From Anthonomus grandis grandis (taxonomy: Eukaryota; Arthropoda; Insecta; Coleoptera; Curculionidae): a stretch of DNA of 64,000 nucleotides. A program made the position numbers and the translations under genes. The stretch covers positions 1,769,644-1,833,643 of the forward strand of contig NC_065548.1 of the NCBI RefSeq assembly GCF_022605725.1. The letters run 5' to 3'. Within the stretch, counting starts at the first letter, position 1; the number at the start of each line of letters is the position of its first letter. Below the pieces are notes generated by a model, which had not been told where the DNA came from, searched no databases, and worked only from the letters and a program-made list of their open reading frames with translations. Positions 1-11,479 of this stretch are shown here, one piece after another.

Positions 1-2690
1 ATTTAAAAAAAAATTCATGAAGTTCACTAATAAACGAATTTTTATTCTTTATAAAACACTAGTTCAGAAATTTGAAATAAAATAAAAAATGACGTCAAAT
101 GTCTGAAATGATCTTAAAGAATATGTTCAATTAATTTATCATTTTATTACAGGAGATTGGAATAATTTTTCTATGTCTTTTAAACATGTGAAATCAGTTG
201 ATTTCAATTTTGAAAAACTATTCCATTCACCGGATATAAATCCACTTATTTTTTACGTTTTTTAGACATTAAAAGTAATTTTTTGATTATTCCAGATATT
301 TGGAATTAGCTGTCGTATTATTCCAGAAATATTTTTTCACATTCATATTTCTGGAATATTTTTTCAAATGTTTTTTTTTTCGACTTAAGAAATGATTCCA
401 AAAACATGAAAGAGATACAAGATGACGTGAGGTATTATGAAAAATTATTTCAAATGCCTGAAATAACATAAAATATTAGTCTAGAAATTTAAAATAAAAT
501 TACATAAAATATAATTAAAATAATTTTATTTCAGGCTTTTGGAATAATTTTTTCTATCTTCCAGGCATATGAAATCAGTTTATTTCAATTTTGAAAAATT
601 ATTTCATTTACTAGATATGAATCGACGTATTTTTTATGTTTTTTTAGACATTGAAAGTAATTTTTTGATTATTCCAGGCATTTGGAATTAGCTCTCGTAT
701 TATTCCAAGAATATTTTTTTCACATCCATATTTTTGGAATATTTTTTCAAATGTTATTTTTGATTTGAGAAATGATTCCAAAACATGGAAAAACATAAAG
801 ATGACGTGAGGTAATATGAAAAATTATTTCAAATGCCTGAAAAATGACACAAAAAATATTAGTCTATAAATTTGAAATAAAATTACATAAAATGTGATAA
901 TTCGAGGCAAATGAATTGAGTCAAACTTTTTCACACTCTCTCTCCTTCTCTCTCACATGGTCTGGAAAAAAAAATCCAGGCACTTAAGTTGAATTTAGCT
1001 TACTCTCTCTGTCCTTCTCTCAGAGGGTTAAATGCACAAGTGAGAAAATGTTATAAAATCCTAGTTCAGAAAAATTAGAATAAAATTAAAAATGACATCA
1101 AATGTCTGGAGTAATCTCAAAGAATATGTTCAAGGAATTTATCATTTTATTCCAGGCATTTGGAATAATTTTTTTCTGTTTTCCAGGCGTATGAAATCAA
1201 TTTATTTTAATTTAAAAAAATTATTCCATTCACTGGATATAAATCGACGTATTTTTAACATTTTTTAGACATTTAAAGTAATTTTTTGATTATTCCAGGC
1301 ATTTGAAATTAGATCTCGTATTATTCCAGTAATATTTTTTTCACATCCATATATCTAGAATATTTTTTCAAATGTTATTTAAGGCTTATGAAATGATTTC
1401 AAAAACATGGAAAAACATGAATATGACGTGAGGTAACATGAAAAATTATTTCAAATGCCTGGAATAACATAAAATATTAGTCTAGAAATTTAAAATAAAA
1501 TTACATAAAATATGATTGAAATAATTCATCATTTTATTTCAGGCGCTTGGAATAATTTTTTCTATGTCTTTCAGTCATGAAATCAGTTTATTTTAATTTA
1601 AAAAAATTATTCCATTTACTGGATATAAATCGACGTATTTTTTATGTTGTTTTAGACATTAAAAGTAATTTTTTGATTATTCCAGGCATTTGAAATTAGA
1701 TCTCGTATTACTCCAGGAATATTTTTGTGACGTCCATAATTCTGGAATACTTTTTCAAATGTTATTTCTGGCTTGAGAAATGATTCCAAAAACATGGAAA
1801 AACATGAAGATGACGTGAGGTATCGTGAAAAATTATTTCAAATGCCTGGAATAACATAAAATATTAGTCTAGAAATTTGAAATAATATTACATAAAATAT
1901 GATTGAAATAATTTATAATTTTATTTCAGGCATTTGGAATAATTTTTTCTGTTTTCCAGTCATGAAATCAGTTTATTTTAATTTAAAAAAAAATCCGCTT
2001 ATTTTTTACGTTTTTTAGACATCAAAAGTAATTTTTTGATTATTCCAGGATCATTTGGATCATTTGGAATTAGCTTTCGTATTATTCCAGTAATATTTTT
2101 TTCACATCCATATATCTAGAATATTTTTTCAAATGTTATTTAAGGCTTATGAAATGATTTCAAAAACATGGAAAAACATGAATATGACGTGAGGTAACAT
2201 GAAAAATTATTTCAAATGCCTGGAATAACATAAAATATTAGTCTAGAAATTTAAAATAAAATTACATAAAATATAATTGAAATAATTCATCATTTTATTT
2301 CAGGCGCTTGGAATAATTTTTTCTATGTCTTTCAGTCATGAAATCAGTTTATTTTAATTTAAAAAAATTATTCCATTTACTGGATATAAATCGACGTATT
2401 TTTTATGTTGTTTTAGACATTAAAAGTAATTTTTTGATTATTCCAGGCATTTTGAATTAGCTTTCGTATTATTCCAGGAATATTTTTTTCACATCCATAT
2501 TTCTAGAATATTTCTTTTAATGTTATTTTCGGCTTGATAAATGATTCCAAAAACATGGAAAAACATGAAGATGACGTGAGGTATCGTGAAAAATTACGTA
2601 TTTCAAATGCCTGGAATGACACAAAAAATATTAGTCTATAAATTTGAAATAAAACTACATAAAATGTGATAATTCGAGGCAAATGAATTG
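1..2690 (+). repeat. Satellite family A, about 380-bp degenerate tandem units
   Basis: The landmark 'ttttttgattattccag' followed by a G-C-A-T-T-T-G-G-A-A-T type stretch recurs near 281, 661, 1281, 1671, 2031 and 2431, giving a period of roughly 360-400 bp. Two spacings are larger because a module with C/T-rich 'tctctctccttctctc' text is inserted near 900-1100 and 2670-2870. Units also share 'gacgtgaggta' and 'aaatgcctgga' blocks. No reading frame persists from unit to unit, so this is non-coding satellite. A further copy lies at 5215-5490. Confidence 0.85.
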
Positions 2691-3296
2691 AGTCAAACCC
2701 TTTTACGATCTCTCTCCCTTTCTCTCACATAGTGTGAAAAAAAATTTCTCTCTGCCTTTTTGTTAGAGGGTTAAGGTCACAAGCGCCTGAAATAGTTAAA
2801 AAAAAGAATTTTTAGAAAGTTGAGTTAAGAATTATTGCTCTATTTTCTCTCTCTCTCTCTCTTTGTCATGTGATCTAAGGCACTTAAATATCTGGAATAA
2901 AAAATAAGATTCTTCCACGCAATTAAGTTGTAGTCTTTTCTCTTTTCTTTCGAGTAATTAAATGAACCGAACTGCCTGGAATAATTAAAAAGATTCTTTA
3001 ATTAATAAGATTTAAAGATTAAAGAAATTCAGTTGAACTCTTTTGATTTTTCTTCTCTTTTTGTCAATTGGCACTCTATTGCTTAGAATTGAAAACGCAA
3101 TAAATGCAAAGAAAAAAAACACAATTTTTTTAAAACGTCAAACGCCTGGAATTACATAAAAAACTCTTTCAAATATGTACCTGAAACAAAATTTAAAAAT
3201 GAACATGAGGCATGAACAATGACTCCAAAAACCTGGAATAAAATGACAAATAAAATCTAAAATACTTAAAAAAATATGCAAACAGCTGATTTGAGT
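2690..3296. other. Degenerate spacer with a short CT microsatellite
   Basis: AT-rich sequence with isolated 'gcctggaat' words and a (CT)n run near 2838-2862. It appears to be decayed family A-like DNA. I see no gene. Confidence 0.5.
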
Positions 3297-3750
3297 TTAG
3301 ACAAGTGACCAGTGTACTTTTGGTGGTAATTTTGTAAATACTTAAACTTATTTGGCAATTTTTGTTGACGATGGACTAGTAAAGTCAATTTCAGAAAGTG
3401 CTATTAATGAATTGATTAAGAATTTGCAGAAAATGAACAGTTAAACAATATGGATTAAATTGTTATGTTAATGATCATACATCGAAAAATTACTTAGTAA
3501 ATTTAATATGACTGACGCTAATCCCGTGAAGATTCCTGCAGGGCTCCTTTGTCAAAAGTCAATAATGTAAATTGTAATAAAAGTGTCGACCAGATATTAT
3601 TACTTGAGCAGATTTTTTATTAAATGAAGGTAATCAGTGGAAAGAATTATTCGATGCTCATTATAAAATTGTGGATATGTTAGGATTATCGGCTATACTG
3701 ATGAATACCATGGTGTTGCTTAGATATAAGCATCTTAATCTAATTTTATG
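3297..3750 (+). pseudogene. Copia-type retrotransposon relic, RT C-terminal part and possible RNase H
   Basis: The plus strand from about 3355 reads AIFVDDGLVKSISESAINEL, which carries the F/Y-V-D-D catalytic box of Ty1/Copia reverse transcriptase with its usual downstream context. Further on, about 3486-3546, it reads KLLSKFNMTDANPVKIPAG, the typical segment that follows the RT core in Copia polyproteins. Near 3680 a G-Y-T-D word resembles the start of the Copia RNase H domain. The pieces lie in different frames with stops between them, and no LTRs, gag or integrase are visible. This is therefore a short dead fragment. The family is clear; the outer boundaries are approximate. Confidence 0.75.
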
Positions 3751-3819
3751 ATAAGGCCACATTTGACCTAATAGAAATCAGGTCCGTATTAAAAAAAATT
3801 TAAAATTTAAACCTATTTA

Positions 3820-4480
3820 AATATATGATAAAAAAAGACGCCTTTTCGCCGTTTGTCCCCTTTCCGAAACTCGCTAAGCAAACTTTGCATAGCGCCGGGA
3901 ACAAGGACCAAAAGAATAAAAATTCCTCCGTGCAAAATTCGTCCCTTTATTACATTTACCTGCGAGTTTACATTCCCCCTTCCGCTTCTTCTTCTTCTTT
4001 GTTTTTTAGGGCTCTCATTTATATGGAAAAACAGTTTCAATCTCTTTCATTTCGTCTTTCTACAGTTTCTGCAGTTTTATGCGTTGTGCAACACGGACAT
4101 TTTCTATAGAAAACGTAAATTGCCACTTTTGATTTTTTTTTTTCATTTTTCCAAGATTCAACGGGATAAAAGGGAGAAACTTTTAGAGTAACAAAAAAAT
4201 AATCGCGGCTATCTCGATATACCCACCTCAAAAAAGGGGTCACATTTTTACCCTATCAAAAAAAAAAAGGGTAAAAATGTGACGACTTTTATACGCCGGG
4301 GGAGGCGAACAAAAGGAATCGCCTCCCTATAGTGACGTAAAATATCGTCTTGCCATAATGGCGGGCACCTTAAAGTATGAGGCCGTTTAGTTAATATCGC
4401 GTGCCCAAAACCAAGAATTTATGACTCTAATAGCTAATAACTCCCCGTAATCTTTTATGTGGTTTTTCTTTTTTTTCTCC
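3820..4480. other. GC-richer single-copy island
   Basis: This segment is clearly less AT-rich than its surroundings, with words such as 'cgccgtttgtcccctttcc', 'gcgccggg' and 'acgccgggggaggcg'. It has no satellite motif. Short open frames on both strands (for example 3825-4109 +, 3853-4191 + and 3813-4040 -) overlap one another and show no recognisable domain, so I do not call them genes. It may be a conserved non-coding or regulatory element. It holds the hairpin at 4239-4283. Confidence 0.5.
4239..4283. repeat. Perfect 16-bp inverted repeat (hairpin)
   Basis: The arm 'gtcacatttttaccct' at 4239-4254 is followed by a 13-nt A-rich loop and its exact reverse complement 'agggtaaaaatgtgac' at 4268-4283. 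The arms contain the word TTTTTACCCT, which recurs in the 15.6-16.7 kb repeats. Confidence 0.9.
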
Positions 4481-5084
4481 TTCTAGGGGGAAACTTTAAG
4501 AGATGATGCCGAAAACGATATCTTTTAAGCATACAAAGGCAAAATCTTTATCGTTCTTATGGTTTTTTTTATGGTATGGCATAGGGTAACCATGAGGGTG
4601 TATTTTTTATAATGTATTTATACAGTCCTACTTATCCTCCCCGAATTAGTCCCCGAAGCAAGCTCTTAGCAAGCTGATATTTTACTGGGTATAGCACGTA
4701 CATGACGTATAAACTTAAGTTTATTTGTTCTGTTAGTAAAAGAATGTTTGTATTATTCAAAAATATTGTGTAAGTTTTTTTAAGAAATGATTGAATATTA
4801 AGTAAGAGAAGGAAACATTCTTCTGTATAGCTAGAATGAGTTAAATGGCTCAAGTATTCATGGGGGGTAGTGAACATCTCTCTGCAGGTCACTAAAGAAT
4901 AAGCAAGATTACGCACGAGAACGACGCACTAAATTTCCGAGTATCTGAACAATTTTAATTATCAAAATTTAAATCATGCACATCAAGCACGTAGAAAGCC
5001 ATAAGCATAGCGTCAGTATTGGCATCAAAAAGGGATGATGACACTTACATTCTTGGTGCCTGCTATAAGTAAAATATGTATATT
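4481..5084. other. No feature recognised
   Basis: AT-rich sequence without a convincing frame, satellite unit or inverted repeat. The minus-strand open frame at 4632-4916 has no recognisable domain and is not called. Confidence 0.4.
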
Positions 5085-5215
5085 CAGGGTGTTTTAAACA
5101 TGTATCCTAAAATGTGTCCACTCAGAGCTACAGCCGGCGCGAATTTCTTGAAGAAAATCGATTATTTGGAACTGTAAGCGTAAGTACAGTTATGCGTGAA
5201 ATCTTCTCAAAATGT
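5082..5215 (+). repeat. Possible one-ended MITE fragment
   Basis: Begins 'tattcagggtgtttt', resembling the TATACAGGGTGT ends of the fold-back elements at 8732, 33124 and 40197. No matching opposite end is seen before satellite family A resumes, so it is at most a truncated copy. Confidence 0.35.
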
Positions 5216-5490
5216 CCCTGTTTTTTTTTCTATGTCTTCCAAGCATACAAAATGAGTTCATTTCAATTTTGAAAAATTATTTCATTTACTGGATATAAAT
5301 CGACGTATTTTTTATGATTTTTTAGACATCAAAAGTAATTTTTTGAATATTCCAGGCATTTGGAATTAGCTCTCGTATTATAACAGGAATATTTTTTTCA
5401 CATCCATATTTCTGGAATATTTTTTCAAATGTTATTTCCGGCTTAAGAAATGATTCCAAAAACATGGAAAAACATGACAGACAGACATTT
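5215..5490 (+). repeat. Isolated satellite family A copy
   Basis: Carries the same order of blocks as the 1-2690 array: the 'ttactggatataaatcgacg' word, the 'attccaggcatttggaat' core, 'ttctggaatattttttca' and 'aaaacatggaaaaacatga'. Same orientation as the array. It ends abruptly at 'acagacagaca'. Confidence 0.85.
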
Positions 5491-5529
5491 TTAGGCGCTC
5501 TTTTCATTTTCCGGCCAAAAAATGATGTA

Positions 5530-5700
5530 AATCCAATTTTAAGGGAAGATTCAGGGGAGCTTAACCGCCTGATGGTCCCTTATCTTATGTTTCCAATAAA
5601 AAATTTAAAAATCTAGCAATACCATTTAGTTAGTCATGAAAAAATCTAAGATTTTTGTCTCATGCATTTTACTCGATATAATTAAGCGTTATTAAGAAAA
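5530..5700 (+). repeat. Dispersed repeat with an inverted partner at 9800-9960
   Basis: Text such as 'gattcaggggag', 'cttatcttatgtttccaat', 'aaaatctagcaataccat' and 'catgaaaaaatctaa' matches, with substitutions, the reverse complement of 9800-9960. This indicates two old copies of an interspersed element of unknown class. Confidence 0.6.
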
Positions 5701-5929
5701 TCCTATAATTTGATAAGTAATATTATATAAATTTGATACGCCGATTTCAATTTTGTCATCCATTTTTATGTATCACATAAGATGTTTTTGCAAATCACAA
5801 AAAAAAATAATATAAGCCATAAATACAAATACATTTATTAATTTAAGAAAAATATCAATTATGCTTAATTTTAATGCTTAACTTAATGATATCTTCGCCT
5901 TTTTGATAGAAAACTGCGTTTTATAGATT

Positions 5930-7185
5930 TTTTTACTGTGAATTTTGTTGAAGTTGTAGCATCCAGCAGTAGTCTGCTATCATCGATACACTCCATCTAT
6001 TGTCCCAAGATTCCCCAAAAAGTGGTTTATATGTGCGAACAGAAAGTATATCTTCAAACTCATTTTGCAACCTAACACACGAAACTGCTCCAACATTTTC
6101 CAGACTATGTTCTTATAGTCTGGATTCTTGTTATTTCCCAAGAACTTGTCAATAACTTCTTTAAATGAGCACCATCAGGCTTCCTTTTCGATAGGCGTCA
6201 TAGAATTTTGAAAGTCTTCGTCTCTACATAAAGCCCTAATATCGGGATCTACAAGAACTCCCTCCTTTAATATGGCATCAGACAACTTGGGAAATTTTGC
6301 ACAAATATACTTGTAACAGTTTACGTTTTTATCGAATGCTTTAATAAACTGTTTCATCGAGCCCAATTTTATATGCAGAGGTGGCAATAAATTTTTATCT
6401 TAATATATTAATTAATTAATATATATTTTAATTTTGTGTCTTTTTGTGGTCAACTTTATATTTTTGCTTCCCGGCATAAGGTTTTCTTTTGTAGGCCACT
6501 CCTTTTGACTCCAGTGTTTCATTCACAAATAGAGCACGGATTTTTAGTATATCCTGACTGCTGCCCAAGAGGCATACAGAGGACTTTCAAGTCTCCACAA
6601 GGCATCCAGTTATGTTCTCGGTATTTTATTTTTTCCAAGTTTCAAGTTTTCGTAATTTTTCTTCAGGTGAACAGAATGAGTAACAGGAACAGAGGCTAGC
6701 ATATTATCTTTGTATAACAAAACACCTTCTAGACTTCTTTTACTAAAGTCAATAAAAAGTCTTATATAACTACTAGCTTTATAATTACTTCAAGTATATT
6801 AATACGATATACTAAGGATCCTTCTTAAACAAAATATGTGCTTAGATCTTTTTCTCGATTTCTGTAGGAACCGGTTGATGTTCCTGGACCCAGCAAACTC
6901 TTGTCACGAAGTCTGGATAGATGCTAGAGGTTCTGAGGCATCTTTGGGAAGATTAAGGTCTCTTACAAAATTTTTTTATTCCATTTGATTAAATAGTTCT
7001 GGCCTTCTTTCGGGTCCAGAAGTGAAGTCATGGACGTCAGTGAAGTCAACTACAGACTGCTCCGAATCAGATGATAACACATCTTCAATTTCCTTAGGTG
7101 GAACAGGTATGGGTACATCAGGACCATGAGAAATAGGCCCAATAGCGGAATTTAGATTGGAGTATAAAATGTACTTTTTATTCTT
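5930..7185 (-). pseudogene. Relic of an uncharacterised multicopy arthropod protein family
   Basis: Read on the minus strand, coding-like blocks occur in a consistent order. Near 7110-6900 is an acidic stretch followed by FVRDLNLPKDASEPLAS. Near 6715-6640 is MLASVPVTHSVHLKKNYENL. At 6387-6175 is an open block starting MPPLHIKLGSMKQFIKAFDK. Near 6160-6065 is DYKNIVWKMLEQFRVLGCKM, then near 6060-6000 SLKIYFLFAHINHFLGNLGT, ending near 5935 with an A-D-Y-C-W word. From memory, this block order is that of a protein found in many copies and unnamed in arthropod assemblies, and I know no function for it. Stops (for example just below 6175) and frame changes separate the blocks, so this copy is dead. 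High copy number suggests a transposon-borne gene, but no terminal repeats were identified. Confidence 0.65.
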
Positions 7186-7442
7186 GCCATTACTTCACTC
7201 AATGACTTTTTTGTACCCTTTGTCGAATTCCTTAACGCTCACGAATATTTTATTTTACAAAAAAAAATTTTTTATTAGAAACTTTTTGGTAATTTTCTTA
7301 TGAGACTCTTCATATGGTCACGCGACCTTAACACATTAAACTTAAATCAATGGCCATGTGCAACAAATGTTGCGTCTCACTTCTACCTGCCTGAGCCTGT
7401 CATTTCGTGAAGCAGAGTCGTACGTAGCATCCATATTAGGCA

Positions 7443-8240
7443 TCCTTTTTTCTCCGAATGCACAAGTTCGGAATAAAACATTATAAGCTGTGCATCGAAA
7501 AGGGATATACTTACAGTATGTTGATTTATTGTGGGCAAGATCGGGTAGAGAGCCAATCTTCCTCACAAAAAGTAGTACTCACTCCTGCAAATGACTTACT
7601 TGACAAAGAACGTATTTTCTCTATAGATAATTATGATACCAGTGTGGTTTTGGCAGATGCTCTACTTGCCAGGAACACTCACTTAGTTAGAAAAATTAAT
7701 CCTAAGCAAATTGTTAACAAAAAGCTCAGGAAAGGAGAAACCGAGGCAGCTGAAAGCACCTCAGGTCTAATTGTTCAAACGAGATGTGCTTACCTTATCC
7801 ACAAAACACACCGATGAGTTAGTAACCATGATAAAAAATTCCGAAAACCTGCTGCGATTGTTGAATACAATAAACATAAAGCCTACATTGATCTTTCGGA
7901 TCAAATAAAGTGTTACACCACTTCTTTATGCAGAGGGGTGGAGTGGTACCGTAAGCTTGCTATTGAGCTTCTTATTGGCAGTGCTTTAGTAAATGCACAT
8001 CAAGAAGTAGCGAATGAAAAACTGTCCATCACAAAGTTGAAGCAGGAGATCGTAAACAATCTGTTAGGTCTTGATATTGAGCAACCCAAGCAAAATGTTC
8101 CTTTGGAAGAGCGTCAATCTTAGAACTTAGAAAGCCTTTCAATTTTCTAAGACGTCAACATTCCTTGGAAGATGTTGGTAACAGACGTCGATGCCTTATT
8201 TGTTATCAAAAGCTTCAAAGAGAATCTGGACATTTTTTTC
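7443..8240 (+). pseudogene. piggyBac-like transposase relic D (PGBD4-like)
   Basis: The open block 7458-7817 starts HKFGIKHYKLCIEKGYTYSM and contains IDNYDTSVVLADALL, which is the second catalytic-aspartate segment of piggyBac DDE transposases. A frame change near 7800 leads to AAIVEYNKHKAYIDLSDQIK, holding the third aspartate, then the RGVEWYRKLAIELLIGSALV helix. The tail RRRCLICYQKLQ near 8185-8220 resembles the start of the C-terminal cysteine-rich domain. The N-terminal half with the first aspartate is missing. A putative AATAAA-type poly(A) signal lies near 8335. Relics A, B and C look like separate lineages, because their motif variants differ. The function in intact relatives is cut-and-paste transposition at TTAA; this copy cannot encode it. 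Confidence 0.85.
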
Positions 8241-8731
8241 AGGTACATAACTGTAGCAAATAATTTTTGAATGTTTGAATTTGGATGTATTTCGTTTATC
8301 TGTTTAGCTTTCTTGCTTTTATGCTGTATTTTAATCAATAAAAATGTTTATTCTCTATACATTTTGATTTTATGAATGACTTATTTTTGAAACCATGAAG
8401 ATCCACTACCGAAACTAGTGTCAGACAGTTACAGCCGCGCTCTTTGAGTTCCATATAACTTATATAGAACTGAGACGCCCATCAAAGCTCAAACGGGTAT
8501 AGTAGGTACACAATTACCTCTGAGACACCATAGATATGACACGCGGCTGTTTTTGAAAGTAGCATGAGACACCACATTTATGTCTCACGGCAGTTAACGC
8601 GTTAAAGCTTCTACACAAACCCTACGTGCAATGTGTGGTGCCCGAGATTTGTCTTGATCTCCTAGTTTTTTCACTCCAAAGTAGGCATAATACGCATTAC
8701 GCATAAATAAGATTATATTTGCGGAATTTTA
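8241..8731. other. Trailing non-coding region of piggyBac relic D
   Basis: After the coding relic come a poly(A)-like signal and sequence rich in 'gagacacca' and 'gtctcac' words, ending in 'cagttaacgcgttaaag' at 8591-8607 with two TTAA tetramers. This could be the element's right end, but the matching left end was not established. No gene is seen. Confidence 0.4.
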
Positions 8732-9582
8732 TATACAGGGTGTAAATAAATAGATGCGAAAAAATTCAGAGGCTGATTCTTGGGTAAATTTTAAATCTTA
8801 CAAGTCCTAACTTTTGAGATACCGGGTGGTAAAGATTGAAGAAAAATATATGTTTTTTTTCAATACCTGTGAAACCCCTGTAGATATTTTAGTAATTTTT
8901 GGTATGGATCAAAAGGCATTTTCTGAGGCTCACTAATTTTTTTAATTTGTATCAGTGTCCGGTACTGCATATTGATGACTTGAGAAATCGAATCATTAAT
9001 TTATGTGCCGTAATTCAAAATTATCCTGGAATTTTTTTATCAGATTCGTTGACAAATACGACGATGTATAGACTTGTATTATATTTGTTTTTCTTTCATT
9101 TGGTTTAAAACAAAAATTAGAATCACATCTAAACATTAATAATGAACAAGTAATACATGTAAGTAGATGGATTTAATTTTTTTAATCGAATACGCAACCT
9201 CGGACAAAAGAAAGTCAAGAAATCAAATTTGCTCAGAAATAAATAAGAATTGCAAAAACAAAAAAAAATTAAAAAAAGTAGCGTACCATATTTTTCATTA
9301 AAAATATTTAGTTTAAACCTTACACGAATGTCACTGGTACAAATAAGAAAATTTAGTGAGCCTCAGAAACTGCCTTTTGATGCATAGAAAATGCATATTA
9401 AATTTTATTAAAATATCTTAGGGTTTTTACAGGTATTATAAAACAAAATTCAATCTTTACCACCTGGAATCTTAAAAGTTACGCCTTTTAGGACATACGT
9501 TCATATACAATTTTTTTCTTAATATTTACCGAAGAATCAACCCCTGAATTTTTTCGTATCTATTTATTTACACTCTGTATAC
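8732..9582. mobile_element. Fold-back MITE with about 240-bp inverted arms
   Basis: The left end 'tatacagggtgtaaataaat' is mirrored at 9563-9582 by 'atttatttacactctgtata'. The arms continue inward: 'gattcttgggtaaat' with its complement near 9525, 'gtggtaaagattgaa' with its complement near 9450-9465, and 'tctgaggctcacta' near 8920 with its complement near 9355-9370. The flanking TA and the ends suggest a Tc1/mariner-type target. The centre, 8990-9340, holds no transposase. The open frame at 8899-9108 spans the arm-centre border and is not called. Confidence 0.85.
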
Positions 9583-9799
9583 TATTTTCTTATAAAATAA
9601 GGAGTTTTATTAGGATGTCAATTTGTGAAAAATAAGGATGCGATAGGACAAAACTAGAGTCAGTTTCGGATTTAGGAGGTCAAAGTTGGTTAAGAAGAAA
9701 TGCTGATTCAAAAACATCAAATTTTGCTGTAGACCTGTGATGATTAAACTTAGAGAAAACTAAGTGGGCGTGACTGCTTTAGTTCTATCAAATCAAATT
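9583..9799. other. No feature recognised
   Basis: AT-rich single-copy-looking DNA between the fold-back and the dispersed repeat. No frame or repeat was found. Confidence 0.4.
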
Positions 9800-9960
9800 A
9801 ATTTTATCGAAAAAATGCAAGAAACGATTATTTTAGATTTTTTTATGGCTAATTAGATGGTGTTCTAGATTTTCAAATTTTCTATTGCTAACATAAGATG
9901 TGGGCCATCATCATAAGAGTCCTCCTGAATCCTTCCCTACAATTGGATTGGGATTTAACT
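9800..9960 (-). repeat. Inverted partner of the 5530-5700 dispersed repeat
   Basis: The reverse complement shares ordered blocks with 5530-5700, including 'gattcagga', 'catcttatgtt', 'aaaatctaga' and 'cataaaaaaatctaa'. Confidence 0.6.
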
Positions 9961-10605
9961 ATTAATAAACCGTGACATTATATTAAAAAGTATTTAAAGT
10001 ATTGTCGAATTAGGAAGGAGTTTTGAAGAAAATATATTTATATAGCACTAGATTTGAAAGATAAGTATATTTTGTTTATATTTTTAATTTAATTTAATTT
10101 TACTTTAATTACCTTGATAACGGTAGCAGATATAACTACCGAAACGTTGGTTCAAATTAGGTATTTTTTAAAAAAGTAGGTCTTCTCGTTGTTTTTATCG
10201 TTTTTTAATTTTAATATTCATAACAAAGTTAGGTAGGATATTGAAAAGAAGAAACGAGCTCAGAGATTAATAGATTAAACCTTAGCGCCTAAGTATATAA
10301 AAAAATCTATTATACCTCAAGTAAACTATTATATTTAAAACTTATTGAACTTAAATTAAATTAAGTACACACATCAAAATGGTCTAGGGAACACATACAA
10401 ATATGTTAATATTTTTGAGAAGATTAGAAAAAAGTTAATTCTTGCATTTTTTTTACGTTATTCAAATAAAATAACAATATAATTATTAACTTTTTTTTGT
10501 AGATTATAATTTACTCATAATTTAGGGCCCATATAAAAATAAAAAACAAAATCCCATTAATTATCGTTTATTAAAAAAATTTATAAAAATAATACAAATT
10601 AAACT
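9961..10605. other. AT-rich spacer with a small hairpin motif
   Basis: No gene. At 10121-10141 'cggtag' and 'ctaccg' can pair around a 9-nt loop and are followed by 'aaacgttggttcaaa'. Similar hairpin plus 'cgaaacgttgg' words are common in insect interspersed repeats, so this may be an end of an unrecognised element. Confidence 0.4.
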
Positions 10606-10609
10606 AGTA

Positions 10610-11187
10610 GCCCACCTCTATTATTAATAACACTTTGGCATCGCCTAGGCATACTTAAAATTAAATTATTAATTAATTCTTGGGGCAACTCCTCCCTAAC
10701 ATGTGTCACAGCAAGACGAAACTCCAGAGCGCTTTAAAAAAAGTCAAATCGTTGAAGAAGTTGCCTTTTTAACCAATCCTAAACATGCTCAATTGGATTA
10801 AGGTCCGGTGAGGTAGAGGGCCAGGGTAGAAGATGGTAGAGAGGATAGAAGCCATGCTCGATGTGGTGGGACATTATCTTGTTGCAACAACGAATTTGGG
10901 GCCATTTCGCCTAAATATGGAACAATTACAGGCAGTAGTATATTATCCCTATAATTTATTCCAGTCATTGTATTTTCCACAAAAACGAGGTTCGTTTTTC
11001 TGTCAAGTCTAATGTCACCCCAAAACATTAGTGATCCACCACGTTGCCTTACTACTTCCCGGGAATGACGCAAACGACTTTCATTTCCTTCCTCTCTCCA
11101 GACACGAATTCTACCAGAATCAGGATAAAATGAAAATCGAGACTCATCCGTAAAAAGGTCTGTGGCCCATCTTTCTTGATTCCAATT
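10610..11187 (-). pseudogene. Tc1-like transposase relic, C-terminal half
   Basis: The minus strand reads RWATDLFTDESRFSFYPDSG near 11170-11110, then an open block 11073-10798 with GGSLMFWGDIRLDRKTNLVF and LLQQDNVPPHRAW, then LNPIEHV with an in-frame stop where this family has Trp. A tail ends in MPRRCQSVINNRGG near 10610. D of TDESRF, D of QDN and E of PIEH are the DD34E catalytic residues of Tc1-type transposases. At least two stops break it. The N-terminal DNA-binding half is absent: the relic stops exactly at the TTAA (11186-11189) where piggyBac element A begins. Confidence 0.9.
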
Positions 11188-11479
11188 AACCCTTTATCAG
11201 TTTGAGATACCGTATGGTAACACTTTTTTTTAAACCCCTTATCGGGCAGAACATGAAAGATGGTCTGACATTTTTTATACTTTCACTGTGTACTAAAAAT
11301 ACATTTGTAATAAGGTAATGATGAGTTTTAAATTAGTACACGCATTAGCAACAAAGTTAAAACTTCGTATCCATATGGTCACATGTGATGATAAAATAAT
11401 ACAATTTTTCATTTTATTTAAATTAATTTATTCGATGAAAATCAAAAGGTGATTTCTTTTTTAGGGAAAATTACATTGT

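Noticed and set aside
3813..4243. Overlapping open frames on both strands in the first GC-richer island
   Set aside because: Their translations have no family signature, overlap each other and are explained by lower stop density in less AT-rich DNA.
7300..7345. Candidate left terminus of piggyBac D ('catatggtcacgcgacctta')
   Set aside because: It resembles the 8567-8607 sequence in direct, not inverted, orientation, so it cannot be the matching TIR as it stands.
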